A stretch of 64,000 nt of DNA from Clostridium ganghwense (GTDB taxonomy: Bacteria > Bacillota > Clostridia > Clostridiales > Clostridiaceae). This document shows, one piece after another, positions 47,801-56,615 of this stretch. A model generated the notes under the pieces. The model was not told where the DNA came from. It saw only the letters and a program-made list of their open reading frames with translations, and ran no database searches. The DNA is taken from the NCBI RefSeq assembly GCF_026735165.1, contig NZ_JAPQES010000002.1, forward strand, positions 313,745 to 377,744, written 5' to 3'. The translations under genes were made by a program, and so were the position numbers. The stretch's first letter is position 1, and every line of letters begins with the position of its first letter.

Positions 47801-49179
47801 AAAGACTTTGCAAAGGTTTCTATGAAGGAACCACAGCCTGAAGAACAAGCTTCATTTAGCATTATGCTGTCTATTACGCCATCTTTAACTTTCATACACT
47901 TCATATCTTGCCCACCAATATCCAGTATAAATTCAACCCCTGGAAGGAAAAAATCTGCTGCTTTATAATGAGCTATTGTTTCAATTTCTCCAATATCAAT
48001 TTTTAGTGCTGCCTTAATAAGCGCTTCTCCATAACCTGTAACAGTACTGTTTACTATTTCAGCTTTTGGTGGAAGCATATTATAAATCTCTTTTAATATT
48101 TCAATAGTTCGAGCTAAAGGCTTTCCCTCATTACTTCCATAATGAGAATATAGAAGAGAGCCATCTTCAGCTATTAAAGCCGCTTTTGTAGTTGTAGAAC
48201 CTGCATCTATACCTAAAAAGCATGTACCTTCATATCCAGAAAGCTCTTTTCTTTTTACTTTATATTTTGAGTGTCTCTCTCTAAATTCTTGTAATTCATG
48301 CTCATTAACGAATAATGGCCTTAATCTATTAACTTCATGAGTTGTAGCTTCTCTCAACTTAGGCAATTTTTCATAAAGAGAATTAAATGATATTATTTCT
48401 TCTTCTCTAGAAGCTAAAGCTGCACCCATAGCTACATACAACTGTGAATTTTCTGGAAAGATTATTTGATTTTCTTCTAATTTTAATGTTTCAACAAATC
48501 TTTTTCTAAGTTCAGATAAAAAGTATAAAGGTCCTCCTAAAAAAGCAACATTTCCCTTTATAGGCTTACCACATGCAAGTCCACTTATTGTTTGATTTAC
48601 TACAGCTTGAAAAATCGAAGCAGCTAAATCTTCTTTTGAAGCACCTTCATTTAAAAGTGGTTGTATATCAGTTTTTGCAAATACACCACATCGTGATGCA
48701 ATAGGATGAATTACTTTGTATTCCTTTGCCATTTCATTAAGGCCTGATGCATCAGTTTGCATTAATACTGCCATTTGATCAATAAATGCGCCAGTTCCTC
48801 CTGCACAAGTACCGTTCATTCTTTGTTCGATACCATCATCAAAATATGTTATTTTTGCATCTTCACCCCCAAGTTCAATTGCCACATCTGTTCTTGGGAT
48901 AAATCTCTCAACAGTTTTAGTAGATGCTATTACCTCTTGAATAAAAGATACATTTAACCACTTTGATACAGCAAGTCCACCAGACCCCGTTATCATTATT
49001 GTTATACTATGATCCTTGAATTTTGAGTAAGCTTCGTGGATAAGGTCAATAATAGTATTTTTTATGTCAGAAAAATGTCTCTTATATGTTCCATACACTA
49101 TATTATCCTTTTTATCAAGTGCAACTAATTTAACTGTTGTTGAACCTACATCCAATCCAAAACATAATAATTTCTTCAT
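44887..49179 (-). CDS. Giant CoA-enzyme activase (2-hydroxyacyl-CoA dehydratase activator family)
   Basis: 1430 residues. Two ASKHA ATPase domains of the BadF/BcrD/HgdC type: [11 protein letters not shown] near 8-18 with [10 protein letters not shown] near 130, and [11 protein letters not shown] near 324-334 with [10 protein letters not shown] near 440. Then a CGGCGNNC cysteine cluster near 605, a DUF2229-type segment with [12 protein letters not shown], and a C-terminal COG3581-like part with NDACYPSII and [15 protein letters not shown]. Classical activators use ATP and a [4Fe-4S] cluster to inject an electron into a radical dehydratase. This long fused form has an unproven substrate. It stands alone, flanked by transporter genes on the opposite strand. 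Confidence 0.9.
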   Translation of the reverse strand: MKKLLCFGLDVGSTTVKLVALDKKDNIVYGTYKRHFSDIKNTIIDLIHEAYSKFKDHSITIMITGSGGLAVSKWLNVSFIQEVIASTKTVERFIPRTDVAIELGGEDAKITYFDDGIEQRMNGTCAGGTGAFIDQMAVLMQTDASGLNEMAKEYKVIHPIASRCGVFAKTDIQPLLNEGASKEDLAASIFQAVVNQTISGLACGKPIKGNVAFLGGPLYFLSELRKRFVETLKLEENQIIFPENSQLYVAMGAALASREEEIISFNSLYEKLPKLREATTHEVNRLRPLFVNEHELQEFRERHSKYKVKRKELSGYEGTCFLGIDAGSTTTKAALIAEDGSLLYSHYGSNEGKPLARTIEILKEIYNMLPPKAEIVNSTVTGYGEALIKAALKIDIGEIETIAHYKAADFFLPGVEFILDIGGQDMKCMKVKDGVIDSIMLNEACSSGCGSFIETFAKSLDMGIEKFAEAAVFAKEPVDLGSRCTVFMNSRVKQAQKEGASVGDISAGLSYSVIKNALYKVIKLRNPEEMGEKVIVQGGTFYNDAVLRSFENISGRDVVRPDISGIMGAFGSALIAREKYEEGYQTTLISLEKLNNFKINTSMRRCGGCGNNCLLNINKFADGEVFISGNRCEKGINKANAKKDIPNLYDYKYNRIFNYVPLKQEEAVRGTVGIPRVLNMYENYPYWFTFFNELGFKVELSRRSSKEVYELGMETIPSESVCYPAKLVHGHIMDLVSKNVDFIFYPCIPVDKKEQKGADNNYSCPIVTSYPEVIKNNVDVLREKNIKFMNPFLPMDDEKRLAKRLYDELKDSGISKKEILEAAQKAWKERENARNDIRVKGEEVLQYLKKTGRKGIVLAGRPYHVDPEINHGMANLITEFNMAVLTEDAIAHLGEVKRPLRVVDQWVYHSRLYAAAEFVATQDNLELVQLTSFGCGLDAVTADQVEEILKGHDKIYTLLKIDEVSNLGAARIRIRSLKAAIEERDKKGVKPKLQSKPAEKIPFTEEMRNKHTILAPQMSPIHFQFVQEALSSSGYNLEVLPSVDKGAVEEGLKYVNNDACYPSIIVVGQMIEALKSGKYDVNNTSLIITQTGGGCRASNYVGFLRKALKEAGFPNVPVISLNYVGLESNPGFTLSYSMAKKSLTALLFGDLLMRVLYRVRPYEKIEGSANFLYDKWVEKCKKVIRDGDFKLAKKYIYEIVKDFDELEILDIKKPRVGVVGEILVKYHPTANNDIVGILESEGAEAVVPDLTDFFLYCAYDETFKYKYLSGNLKSKIISDAVIWYIEYFRRDMKKALNSSKRFESPSTIRELAEGASPILSMGNQTGEGWFLTGEMVELIKSGVKNIVCMQPFACLPNHVTGKGVIKELRRRYKGTNIVAVDYDPGASEVNQINRIKLMLAVAVKNLKDEDSENLRSKSEVMEEIASSKQH

Positions 49180-49434
49180 ATTCCTCTTCTCACTTTTCTA
49201 ATAAAATTTTCATCTGTCTACTAATTATAAGATTTATAATTAAAATTTTCAATCCGTAATTTATAAATATTAACAATATTTTCATAAACTAATGTATTTT
49301 ATTATTGTTTAATTAAATTATTTTGAAATATATTGTTCGTTGTATTCTACTAAAATTATACTTTATTCTTTTTCTCTATGTTTAACATTATATTTTTTTT
49401 TTCATATAATAAACTATAATTCTTTGGAGTTGAT

Positions 49435-50202
49435 ATGATGAATAAATTATCTATGTCTCATGTTTATATGAATTATCATACTCTTAAAAGCGAAACTGAA
49501 GCATTAAAAGATATTACCTTTTCTGTATCTGAAGGAGAATTTATAAGTATTGTTGGCCCTTCTGGGTGTGGCAAGTCTACAATTTTAAACATTATTGCTG
49601 GACTTTTAAAACCCTCTCAGGGAGATGTACTTATAGATAATAAAAGTATAAGTTATTCATACTTAAAAATAGGCTATATGTTTCAAAAAGATCAGCTGTT
49701 TGAGTGGCTTACTGTATGGAACAATGTACTTTTAGGATTAAAAATTCAGCATAAAGTAAATAAGCTCAATATAAATAAAGTAAAAAAACTTTTAACTGAT
49801 TATAATCTATGGGATTTTAAAGACTTTTATCCAAATCAATTGTCTGGAGGTATGAGACAAAGAGTTGCTTTAATTAGAACTTTAGCTTTAAATCCTGAAA
49901 TACTACTTTTAGACGAACCTTTCTCTGCTCTTGACTATCAAAGCAGATTAAACGCCAGCGACGAAATATATAAAATTATTAAACGTGAAAACAAAACAGC
50001 CATCATGGTAACTCATGATATTTCAGAAGCTATATCTATGTCTAATAGAGTATTGATACTATCTAAACGTCCTGCTGTAATAAAAAAAGAAATACCTATT
50101 AAATTTTCTACTGAATGTAATTCTCCTTTAAAATCCAGAGAAGCTCCTGAATTTAGACTTTATTTCAATACAATTTGGGAGGAGTTAGATATAAATGATT
50201 AA
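49435..50202 (+). CDS. ABC ATPase, SsuB/TauB type
   Basis: 255 residues: Walker A GPSGCGKST, Q-loop YMFQKDQLFEWLTVW, signature LSGGMRQR, Walker B ILLLDEPFSALD, switch VTHD. This is the nitrate/sulfonate/taurine importer group. Two adjacent ATGs are possible (49435, 49438) after TTTGGAG. Its 3' end overlaps the permease gene by eight bases. It probably works with the binding protein at 43822. The 255-base region upstream (49180-49434) shows only AT-rich sequence with a possible -10 box. Confidence 0.93.
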   Translation: MMNKLSMSHVYMNYHTLKSETEALKDITFSVSEGEFISIVGPSGCGKSTILNIIAGLLKPSQGDVLIDNKSISYSYLKIGYMFQKDQLFEWLTVWNNVLLGLKIQHKVNKLNINKVKKLLTDYNLWDFKDFYPNQLSGGMRQRVALIRTLALNPEILLLDEPFSALDYQSRLNASDEIYKIIKRENKTAIMVTHDISEAISMSNRVLILSKRPAVIKKEIPIKFSTECNSPLKSREAPEFRLYFNTIWEELDIND

Positions 50203-51004
50203 CAAGAGTATAGAGCATGAAAATTTCATAAAAGAAATAAAAAAAGAAAAAAGGAAAGTTGTAATTACAAGATTGCTTATTCTCATAGCATTATTCGCCT
50301 TTTGGGAAATAGCTGGCAATACTGGTTTAATTGATCCTTTTCTTACAAGCACTCCATCAAGAATGTGGAAAAGCTTGATAAAAATATATAACGAAGGAAC
50401 CTTATTTAGACATATTTTAATTACTTGTGGAGAAACTATTTTAGGTTTTTTACTGGGAACAGTTTTAGGTACATTTATAGCAACACTTCTATGGTGGTCA
50501 GATTTCGCTTCAAAAGTACTAGATCCTTATCTCGTTGTGCTAAATGCATTACCTAAAGTAGCCTTAGCCCCTATAATTATATTTTGGGTAGGTAACGGTG
50601 TAAATGCAATAATTTTAATTGCACTGCTAATATCAATTGTTGTAACAATAATAAATATATTAAATGGTTTTAAGGAAGTGGATAAAGATAAAATAAAGCT
50701 ACTGAAAACTTTTGGTGCTCATAAAAAACAAATTCTAACTTCTCTTATCATTCCTGCCTCCATACCTACAATAATATCATCTCTTAAGATAAATGTAGGA
50801 CTTTCTTGGGTAGGCGTTATAATGGGTGAATTTTTAGTAGCCAAAGAAGGTCTTGGCTTTTTAATTATATTTGGTGGTCAGATATCGCAGCTTGATATGG
50901 TTATGATGAGTATAATAATACTTTCAATTTTAGCATTTCTTATGTACACTGTAGTTTCACACTTAGAAAAACGTTTGATTAAAAATAACTCTAGTAAAAA
51001 CTAA
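50195..51004 (+). CDS. ABC permease, SsuC/TauC type
   Basis: 269 residues with six TM helices and the BPD_transp_1 EAA-like loop (KTFGAHKKQILTSLIIPAS). The motif LVVLNALPKVALAPIIIFW is typical of this importer class. It overlaps the ATPase gene by eight bases and is followed by a terminator. Confidence 0.92.
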   Translation: MINKSIEHENFIKEIKKEKRKVVITRLLILIALFAFWEIAGNTGLIDPFLTSTPSRMWKSLIKIYNEGTLFRHILITCGETILGFLLGTVLGTFIATLLWWSDFASKVLDPYLVVLNALPKVALAPIIIFWVGNGVNAIILIALLISIVVTIINILNGFKEVDKDKIKLLKTFGAHKKQILTSLIIPASIPTIISSLKINVGLSWVGVIMGEFLVAKEGLGFLIIFGGQISQLDMVMMSIIILSILAFLMYTVVSHLEKRLIKNNSSKN

Positions 51005-51011
51005 ATTTATA

Positions 51012-51049
51012 AAAAATATTAATTCACTACAAAAATATTAATTCACTAC
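51012..51049. repeat. Two tandem 19-bp repeats
   Basis: AAAAATATTAATTCACTAC occurs twice head to tail (51012-51030, 51031-51049) just after the permease stop. Only two copies; probably replication slippage. Confidence 0.85.
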
Positions 51050-51051
51050 AA

Positions 51052-51086
51052 AAATAAATTGGCAATAACAAATTGTCAATTTATTT
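51052..51086 (+). terminator. Terminator of the ABC importer operon
   Basis: AAATAAATTG/CAATTTATTT stem, extended by an inner GCAA/TTGT-like pair, followed by T-rich sequence. Confidence 0.7.
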
Positions 51087-51177
51087 TTATTACAATAATT
51101 TTTTGTATAGATTGAATAATATATATATAACTAGACAATAATTAAACTAGTATTTTTGATTATATGGAGGTTTATAT

Positions 51178-51534
51178 ATGAGTTTTTTTGATCAAGCCAA
51201 TAATTTATATAATAAAAAAGAATATGAAAAAGCTATTAATGCATATAAAAAAGCTATTGAACTTAAAGAAAACAAAACAGCTTCATTATATAATACAGCT
51301 GTATGTTTCATTAAACTCAATAACTACACAAGAGCCATCTCCCTTTTAAAAGCTGCAATACGCGAAAAGGAAGACAGCAGATATTTTTTCAATTTAGGTT
51401 ATTGTTATGCTATGCTTAAAGATGCAAAAAAAGCTTTGATTTACTTTAATACAGCATGGGCTTTAAATAATGAAGACTCTGATTGTGAAAAAGCTATAGA
51501 TTTAATAATTCAAACCCTCAGTAAAGACAAATAA
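51178..51534 (+). CDS. Small TPR protein (118 aa)
   Basis: Cytosolic, built almost wholly of three tetratricopeptide repeats (NNLYNKKEYEKAINAYKKAI, ASLYNTAVCFIKLNNYTRAI, YFFNLGYCYAMLKDAKKALI). TGGAGG precedes the ATG. TPR proteins are adaptors; the partner is unknown. It is monocistronic. Confidence 0.85.
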   Translation: MSFFDQANNLYNKKEYEKAINAYKKAIELKENKTASLYNTAVCFIKLNNYTRAISLLKAAIREKEDSRYFFNLGYCYAMLKDAKKALIYFNTAWALNNEDSDCEKAIDLIIQTLSKDK

Positions 51535-51605
51535 AGATAAATAATGTAGTATATCGTAAAACTAACTTCTATAAAATACTAGCTTTGTGCCGAATAATAA
51601 TTTTA

Positions 51606-52955
51606 TCAACCAACTTCTCCACAATAATCCTTCTTTAATTTAAATTCTAGCAAAAATTCTGTCTCCTGTGGAGAACTTGAAATTTCTATTTTCCCGTGAT
51701 TTTTTTTCATGAGCTTATCTACAATAAATAATCCAAATCCATGGTCTTTTTTATTACTAATCTTTGTAGAAAAACCTTTTTTAAATAGTTTCTCTTCTGT
51801 CTCCTTATCAATCATTGGTCCATTATTGGCAATAGATAAAAAATAACTATTATCTTCAACATATCCATACACAGAAACTATTTTCTTTCCTTCATGTGTT
51901 TCTAAATTAAACGCCTCAAAAGCATTATCTAAAATGTTACTTATAATACCTACTAAATCATTATCATCTGCCATTACTATTTCTAATGGTGTTTCAAACT
52001 CAACATCTAAATAAATATTATTTTCAAAAGCAAAATTGCTTTTCATTGCCACTAAACCATCTATGTAATCATTCCCAGTATCAAAAAATCTATATGCTGA
52101 TTCCAGATTGTTTGTAGTCTTTTTTAAATAATCTTTTATTCTGTCAACAGTATTAGGTTTATCTAACACACACATAGCATAAACTGTATTTATATGATTA
52201 GCAAAATCATGCTTTTCTCTTCTAATAATATCTACAATACTTTCAAGGTTATTTACATATTCTTTTTTTAGCTCAAACTTATTTTTTATCTTGTTTAATT
52301 CAATCCTCTTTCTATAGTCAACCATTCCAATAACTATAAAAAATAAAAATAATAAAAACAGCAACACTTGATATAAAACAATATTAACTTTATTACTAAT
52401 AATAATATTAATGCTAACGATAGAAAGTAACATAATAAACATACCAAATATCCAATAAGATGTTATAGTATCTTCATCATCTTTTGAAGGTAACTGCAAA
52501 AAATTTATTTTGTGTCTATTCATTAATTTTATAATTAATACTCTAATAAAATTCAATATTATTGCAAATATTATATCTATACCAATATCTTGTAATAAAT
52601 TAATACTATTTGTACCAACACAAATTGAAAAAACAGCAAGACATCCTAATTCAATAACGGTTGCATAAATAATAGAAATTAATACTCCTATACATGAAAA
52701 TTTTAATGGTGTAGATGTAAGTATTGAAAGAACTATTATTGAAAATGTAATTATGACAATAGTATGACTTCCCATTGGCATACTTATAAAAGCCCATGCA
52801 GTAAATACTGAATATATTAATATAAACAAATAGACTCTTTTTCTATGTTCCTTTAAATAATGTTCTTTTTGAAGAATTTTAACATACATCAATAAAATAG
52901 GTACTGCTTCTAAAGCAGAAATAAAAATTTTACTAATGAACTTATACACTGTCAT
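51606..52955 (-). CDS. GHKL sensor histidine kinase, AgrC/NatK-like, orphan
   Basis: About 449 residues from the ATG at 52955 (GGAGGG nine bases upstream; a GTG at 52982 lies before that site). Six to seven N-terminal TM helices, then a coiled linker, the Spo0B-type helix with the phospho-acceptor His in REKHDFANHINTVYAM (about 250), and a GHKL ATPase domain (ISNILDNAFEAF, NNGPMID, GFGLFIVDKL). Kinases of this group normally pair with a LytTR regulator and sense peptides; no regulator gene is adjacent. Confidence 0.87.
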   Translation of the reverse strand: MTVYKFISKIFISALEAVPILLMYVKILQKEHYLKEHRKRVYLFILIYSVFTAWAFISMPMGSHTIVIITFSIIVLSILTSTPLKFSCIGVLISIIYATVIELGCLAVFSICVGTNSINLLQDIGIDIIFAIILNFIRVLIIKLMNRHKINFLQLPSKDDEDTITSYWIFGMFIMLLSIVSINIIISNKVNIVLYQVLLFLLFLFFIVIGMVDYRKRIELNKIKNKFELKKEYVNNLESIVDIIRREKHDFANHINTVYAMCVLDKPNTVDRIKDYLKKTTNNLESAYRFFDTGNDYIDGLVAMKSNFAFENNIYLDVEFETPLEIVMADDNDLVGIISNILDNAFEAFNLETHEGKKIVSVYGYVEDNSYFLSIANNGPMIDKETEEKLFKKGFSTKISNKKDHGFGLFIVDKLMKKNHGKIEISSSPQETEFLLEFKLKKDYCGEVG

Positions 52956-53210
52956 TTTCTTTTTCCCTCCTATATAAGTCACATTAATTAATATTGCTAC
53001 AACTTACTCTAAAAGGATATATTTTACATTTAAGCTTTGAAAGCTGCCATTACCACTTATTGAATAAATTCACGCATTTAAACTATATTTCTACATAATA
53101 TACCCCAATACAATCATACCTTATATAAAAAATATGTCAATAAATCATTAAAATGTTATTAATTTTTTGTTCATTGTTTAATGTTCCTTAAAATTTCATG
53201 TTTTTTATCA

Positions 53211-54365
53211 TTATCCAGCTATTTTAGCATTTCTGTGATCTAATTTAAAAATAGAACTATCAAAGTAATTACCACCCTTATAAAAGGTAGTATCCACATT
53301 TATCCATATATTTTCTTCACTTATATATACTTGATTCCACGCATGACTAACCCAATTTGATCCATTAAATCCTTCTCCCGTAATTATTCTAACTTTTATA
53401 TTATTCGCTTTACACATAGCAGCATAAAGACATGCATAATCAAAACATATTCCCTTTCTTGAATTAAAAGTATTGATTGCTCCAGACTTAACACTAAAAT
53501 CATTTCTTAATATTTTATCAACTTTTTCATAGTCATAATCGATATTTTTCCCCACCCAATTATATATGTGTTTTGATTTTTCATAAGTATTTTTTCTATC
53601 TTTAACCAACTCTCTTGCAAACTGATCTACATCTTTATTTGACTTTATACCTTCTGATAAAGTAACCCCATTATAGTAAACTATAGTTTTCCCAGAATTG
53701 CTTAATGATTCTGTATCATCATTTTTTATAACAATTTTAAAGGAATCATTTATTATATTAGGAAGTTTCTTTGCAAACTTAGAATTTGTAATTGGATTTA
53801 TAATATTTTCGCAAATAGAACTATATACCACTGACTTATCAAGCTTTTGATTATAGGAATTATTTACTCCAATTATCACCAAAACATTTAAAACCAAAGA
53901 CACAAGTAAAATATAGCAAATAGATTTAGGTAATTGGAATAATAAGCCTATGATTCTCTTAGTAAATCCACTTTTTTCTTTTATTAAATCCTCTATCCCA
54001 TCTAACAAAGGATAAAAAGTCATACTATTTATAATTTCAATAACAAATCCAATAATTTTATAAAGTAAAAATATCATAATAGGCATCACCACTACATATA
54101 TAAATATAGGATTACTGTCTAATACTGAGACAATCTTTTCTGGAATATAATTATAAATCTCTGCATACACTCCTTCCTGGTGCATTACAAAAATTTGCTT
54201 AGTCAAATAGGTCCCAGAAATTGCTCCACCTATAAAAGATATATAACTACCAATCTCTTCAATATCATTCTTTAAATTTTTAGATGAAAATTTAAACAAA
54301 AACCCTTTTAGTAAAGGATATAAAAATATTAATATTAAAGCTATATCTACTGTATTTTGGGTCAT
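53211..54365 (-). CDS. Membrane protein with CvpA-like N-terminus and transglutaminase domain
   Basis: 384 residues. Residues 1-175 contain about five TM helices with a CvpA-like layout. The C-terminal part is a transglutaminase-like cysteine-protease fold: Cys in KGICFDYACLYAAM (about 306), His in WVSHAWNQVYI (about 341) and Asp in WINVDTTFY (about 356), so the triad is complete. The catalytic domain should face outside. Likely roles are peptide cross-link cleavage or wall-protein processing; no substrate is known. Confidence 0.83.
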   Translation of the reverse strand: MTQNTVDIALILIFLYPLLKGFLFKFSSKNLKNDIEEIGSYISFIGGAISGTYLTKQIFVMHQEGVYAEIYNYIPEKIVSVLDSNPIFIYVVVMPIMIFLLYKIIGFVIEIINSMTFYPLLDGIEDLIKEKSGFTKRIIGLLFQLPKSICYILLVSLVLNVLVIIGVNNSYNQKLDKSVVYSSICENIINPITNSKFAKKLPNIINDSFKIVIKNDDTESLSNSGKTIVYYNGVTLSEGIKSNKDVDQFARELVKDRKNTYEKSKHIYNWVGKNIDYDYEKVDKILRNDFSVKSGAINTFNSRKGICFDYACLYAAMCKANNIKVRIITGEGFNGSNWVSHAWNQVYISEENIWINVDTTFYKGGNYFDSSIFKLDHRNAKIAG

Positions 54366-54398
54366 ATAACCACCCCCTAAAAATTGATAGTTAAACTC

Positions 54399-55229
54399 CT
54401 ATATTATCTCTTTAAGCACTTTTTTAACGTCCTGCCATTCATACCCTCTACGAATAAGATATTGTCCTAATTTTCTATAAAGTTTTACTCCATCTTTTTC
54501 AGATTTGCTTATTATTCTATATCTCTTTTCTGCAAGTTCTTTAAGTTCCTCCATGTCATTACTCTTTTCCACTTCATTTTCATTGTTAGAAACTTCATTC
54601 TCTACTTTAACCACTTTGTTTAAAACATTATTAACTATATTGAATTCATATCCTCTGGAAATCAAATAATCTCCAAGCTTTTTATAAATTTTATATCTAT
54701 TTTTTTCTGATTTAAGAATAATATTATATCTCTTCTCTGCCAGTCTTAGAGCAGTATTTATTTCAAAATCATAATCAATTTTCTTAAGTCCCTCTTCCAC
54801 TATTTCTTCTGGTATCCCTTTTCTTAGAAGCGTATATTTTATTTTATTCTTTCCACAAGACGAACTTTTATCTTTTATAAACATATCTGTATACTTAAAA
54901 TCATCTACAAAACTATATTCTCTTAAAAAATCCATAACCCTAGCTGAAGTTTTTTCATTATATCCTATCTTCACTAGCTTTTCAAACATTTGTTTTTCAG
55001 TTTTATAACTCTTCTCTATTATATTTAAAGCTGAATTTTTAGCCTTTAGATAATTATCTTCTTCTATTATATCTTTTAACAACTCAAGATTTATTTTTTT
55101 ATTTTTTTCAAGTCTATAATAGTAAACAAGATCTGTACTGCACGCAAAAGTAAATTCTTCATCTAAATATACATTAACTCTTTTTTTGTTTTTCTTTTGA
55201 ACCTCAATCTTCGTTATTGTTTTCTCCAC
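54399..55229 (-). CDS. recX: RecX-family regulator of RecA, with duplicated C-terminal repeat
   Basis: RecX binds RecA filaments and restrains recombination. Three-helix repeats are visible (SALNIIEKSYKTEKQMFEKL, FIKDKSSSCGKNKIKYTLLR). At 276 residues it is on the long side because the final repeat is duplicated: LAEKRYNIILKSEKNRYKIY ... LISRGYEF and LAEKRYRIISKSEKDGVKLY ... LIRRGYEW, joined by an acidic linker. The GTG start shares one base with the upstream stop codon, so it is coupled to the M16 peptidase gene. Confidence 0.85.
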   Translation of the reverse strand: MEKTITKIEVQKKNKKRVNVYLDEEFTFACSTDLVYYYRLEKNKKINLELLKDIIEEDNYLKAKNSALNIIEKSYKTEKQMFEKLVKIGYNEKTSARVMDFLREYSFVDDFKYTDMFIKDKSSSCGKNKIKYTLLRKGIPEEIVEEGLKKIDYDFEINTALRLAEKRYNIILKSEKNRYKIYKKLGDYLISRGYEFNIVNNVLNKVVKVENEVSNNENEVEKSNDMEELKELAEKRYRIISKSEKDGVKLYRKLGQYLIRRGYEWQDVKKVLKEII

Positions 55230-56482
55230 TACTCATCACTCTTTTCAGATAATAAAATATGTATAGTAGGTTCTTTTAAAACTTTTTTTGAAACCTTATA
55301 TATATCCTCGCCTTTAATATTTTCCATATTATTCATATTATCAATAAATTCATAAATATCTTCTTTATCAATGATTTGATGTACCACATAATTGGAAAGC
55401 TGAGTAGAATCTTCTAATGTACTCACAACAGCCGTCTTAAGCACTTTTTTCATAAGTGAAATATTTTTATCATCTAAAACTATTTTTTCATTTTGTATAT
55501 CTTCTATAGATTTATTAATTATATCTAAAGATTCACTAACATCATCCTCATTAACAGCTGTATATATACTAAGTGTCTTAACATATTTACCCATATCTAA
55601 TTCAGAACAAACATCATATGCAAGACCTCTTTCCTCTCTTAATCGTCTAAACAATACAGAATTTGCACTTTCTCCAAATTTGTAATTCATTATTCTAAGG
55701 GCAAGTTCTTCATCTCTACTTAAATTATGAAAAGTATATAAATAAACTATTGTGCATTGTTCCGCATCTTTTTTATAAGAAATCTTTTTAATAGGTATAT
55801 TATTTTCCACTATTACTTTTTCTCTTTCAAATTCTTTTTTTTGCCAATCTTTAAAATATTTTTCTATTAAGTTTATGGCTTCATCATGATCATAAGATGA
55901 AACTAACGTTATATATGCATTGTTTGGCACATAATATCTTTTATAAAACTCCATTAGTTCATTTCTTTTAAATTTTTCAACCGTATTTTTGCTGCCTATT
56001 GTATCTATTCTTATGGAACTTTTCTTAAATGCACATTCCATTGTGTTTTTAAAACTATAATCTTCTATATCATCTTTGCTTGTCCTGATTTCTGCTAGTA
56101 TCACTCCTCTTTCCCTCTCGATTTCTTCTTCAGGAAAATTAGAATTCTGAGTCATATCTGCCATCAGTTCTATAGAAGCCTCTATCTCTTCTTTTAAAAC
56201 TGTCATACTGTAAACTGTGCAGTTATAATCAGTATAAGCATTGTAGTCTCCTGCCCTTTGTTCAAGTTCTTCATTAAGTTCTTCATTTGTTCTTTTTTTT
56301 GTTCCTTTAAACATCATATGCTCTACAAAATGTGATATACCCTTTTGTTCAACTTTTTCATATATAGATCCTATCTTAATTCCTACATGAACAGAAGCTA
56401 GTTGGGTATCTTTCTTTATTGTTACTACTGTTAATCCATTATCCAAATTATGTTTTTGTAAGTCAAAAATTCCTTTTTCCAT
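55229..56482 (-). CDS. M16-family zinc peptidase
   Basis: 417 residues, the size of the PqqL/YmxG-type single-chain processing peptidases. Inverted zinc motif His51-x2-Glu54-His55 (HFVEHMMFKGT) with third ligand Glu131 in ERGVILAEIRTS. The C-terminal inactive half contains RLREERGLAYDV, needed for substrate binding. No signal peptide, so cytosolic. It degrades or trims peptides; the physiological target is unknown. First gene of a pair with recX. Confidence 0.92.
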   Translation of the reverse strand: MEKGIFDLQKHNLDNGLTVVTIKKDTQLASVHVGIKIGSIYEKVEQKGISHFVEHMMFKGTKKRTNEELNEELEQRAGDYNAYTDYNCTVYSMTVLKEEIEASIELMADMTQNSNFPEEEIERERGVILAEIRTSKDDIEDYSFKNTMECAFKKSSIRIDTIGSKNTVEKFKRNELMEFYKRYYVPNNAYITLVSSYDHDEAINLIEKYFKDWQKKEFEREKVIVENNIPIKKISYKKDAEQCTIVYLYTFHNLSRDEELALRIMNYKFGESANSVLFRRLREERGLAYDVCSELDMGKYVKTLSIYTAVNEDDVSESLDIINKSIEDIQNEKIVLDDKNISLMKKVLKTAVVSTLEDSTQLSNYVVHQIIDKEDIYEFIDNMNNMENIKGEDIYKVSKKVLKEPTIHILLSEKSDE

Positions 56483-56579
56483 ATACTCTCCTTTTCATAT
56501 CTATTTATAAAACCTATTATAATTTATAATGTAAAAAATAAAAAGTACATATATATTGATTTTTACTTTTATATGAAAT

Positions 56580-56612
56580 AAATCCCTGTGAAGCCTCAGT
56601 TCACAGGGATTT
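56580..56612 (-). terminator. Terminator of the GH57 gene
   Basis: AAATCCCTGTGAA/TTCACAGGGATTT, 13-bp perfect stem with a 7-base loop, four bases after the GH57 stop. Confidence 0.88.
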
Positions 56613-56615
56613 ATT

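Noticed and set aside
51012-51049. Direct repeats considered as a CRISPR start
   Set aside because: Only two adjacent copies without spacers and no cas genes nearby.
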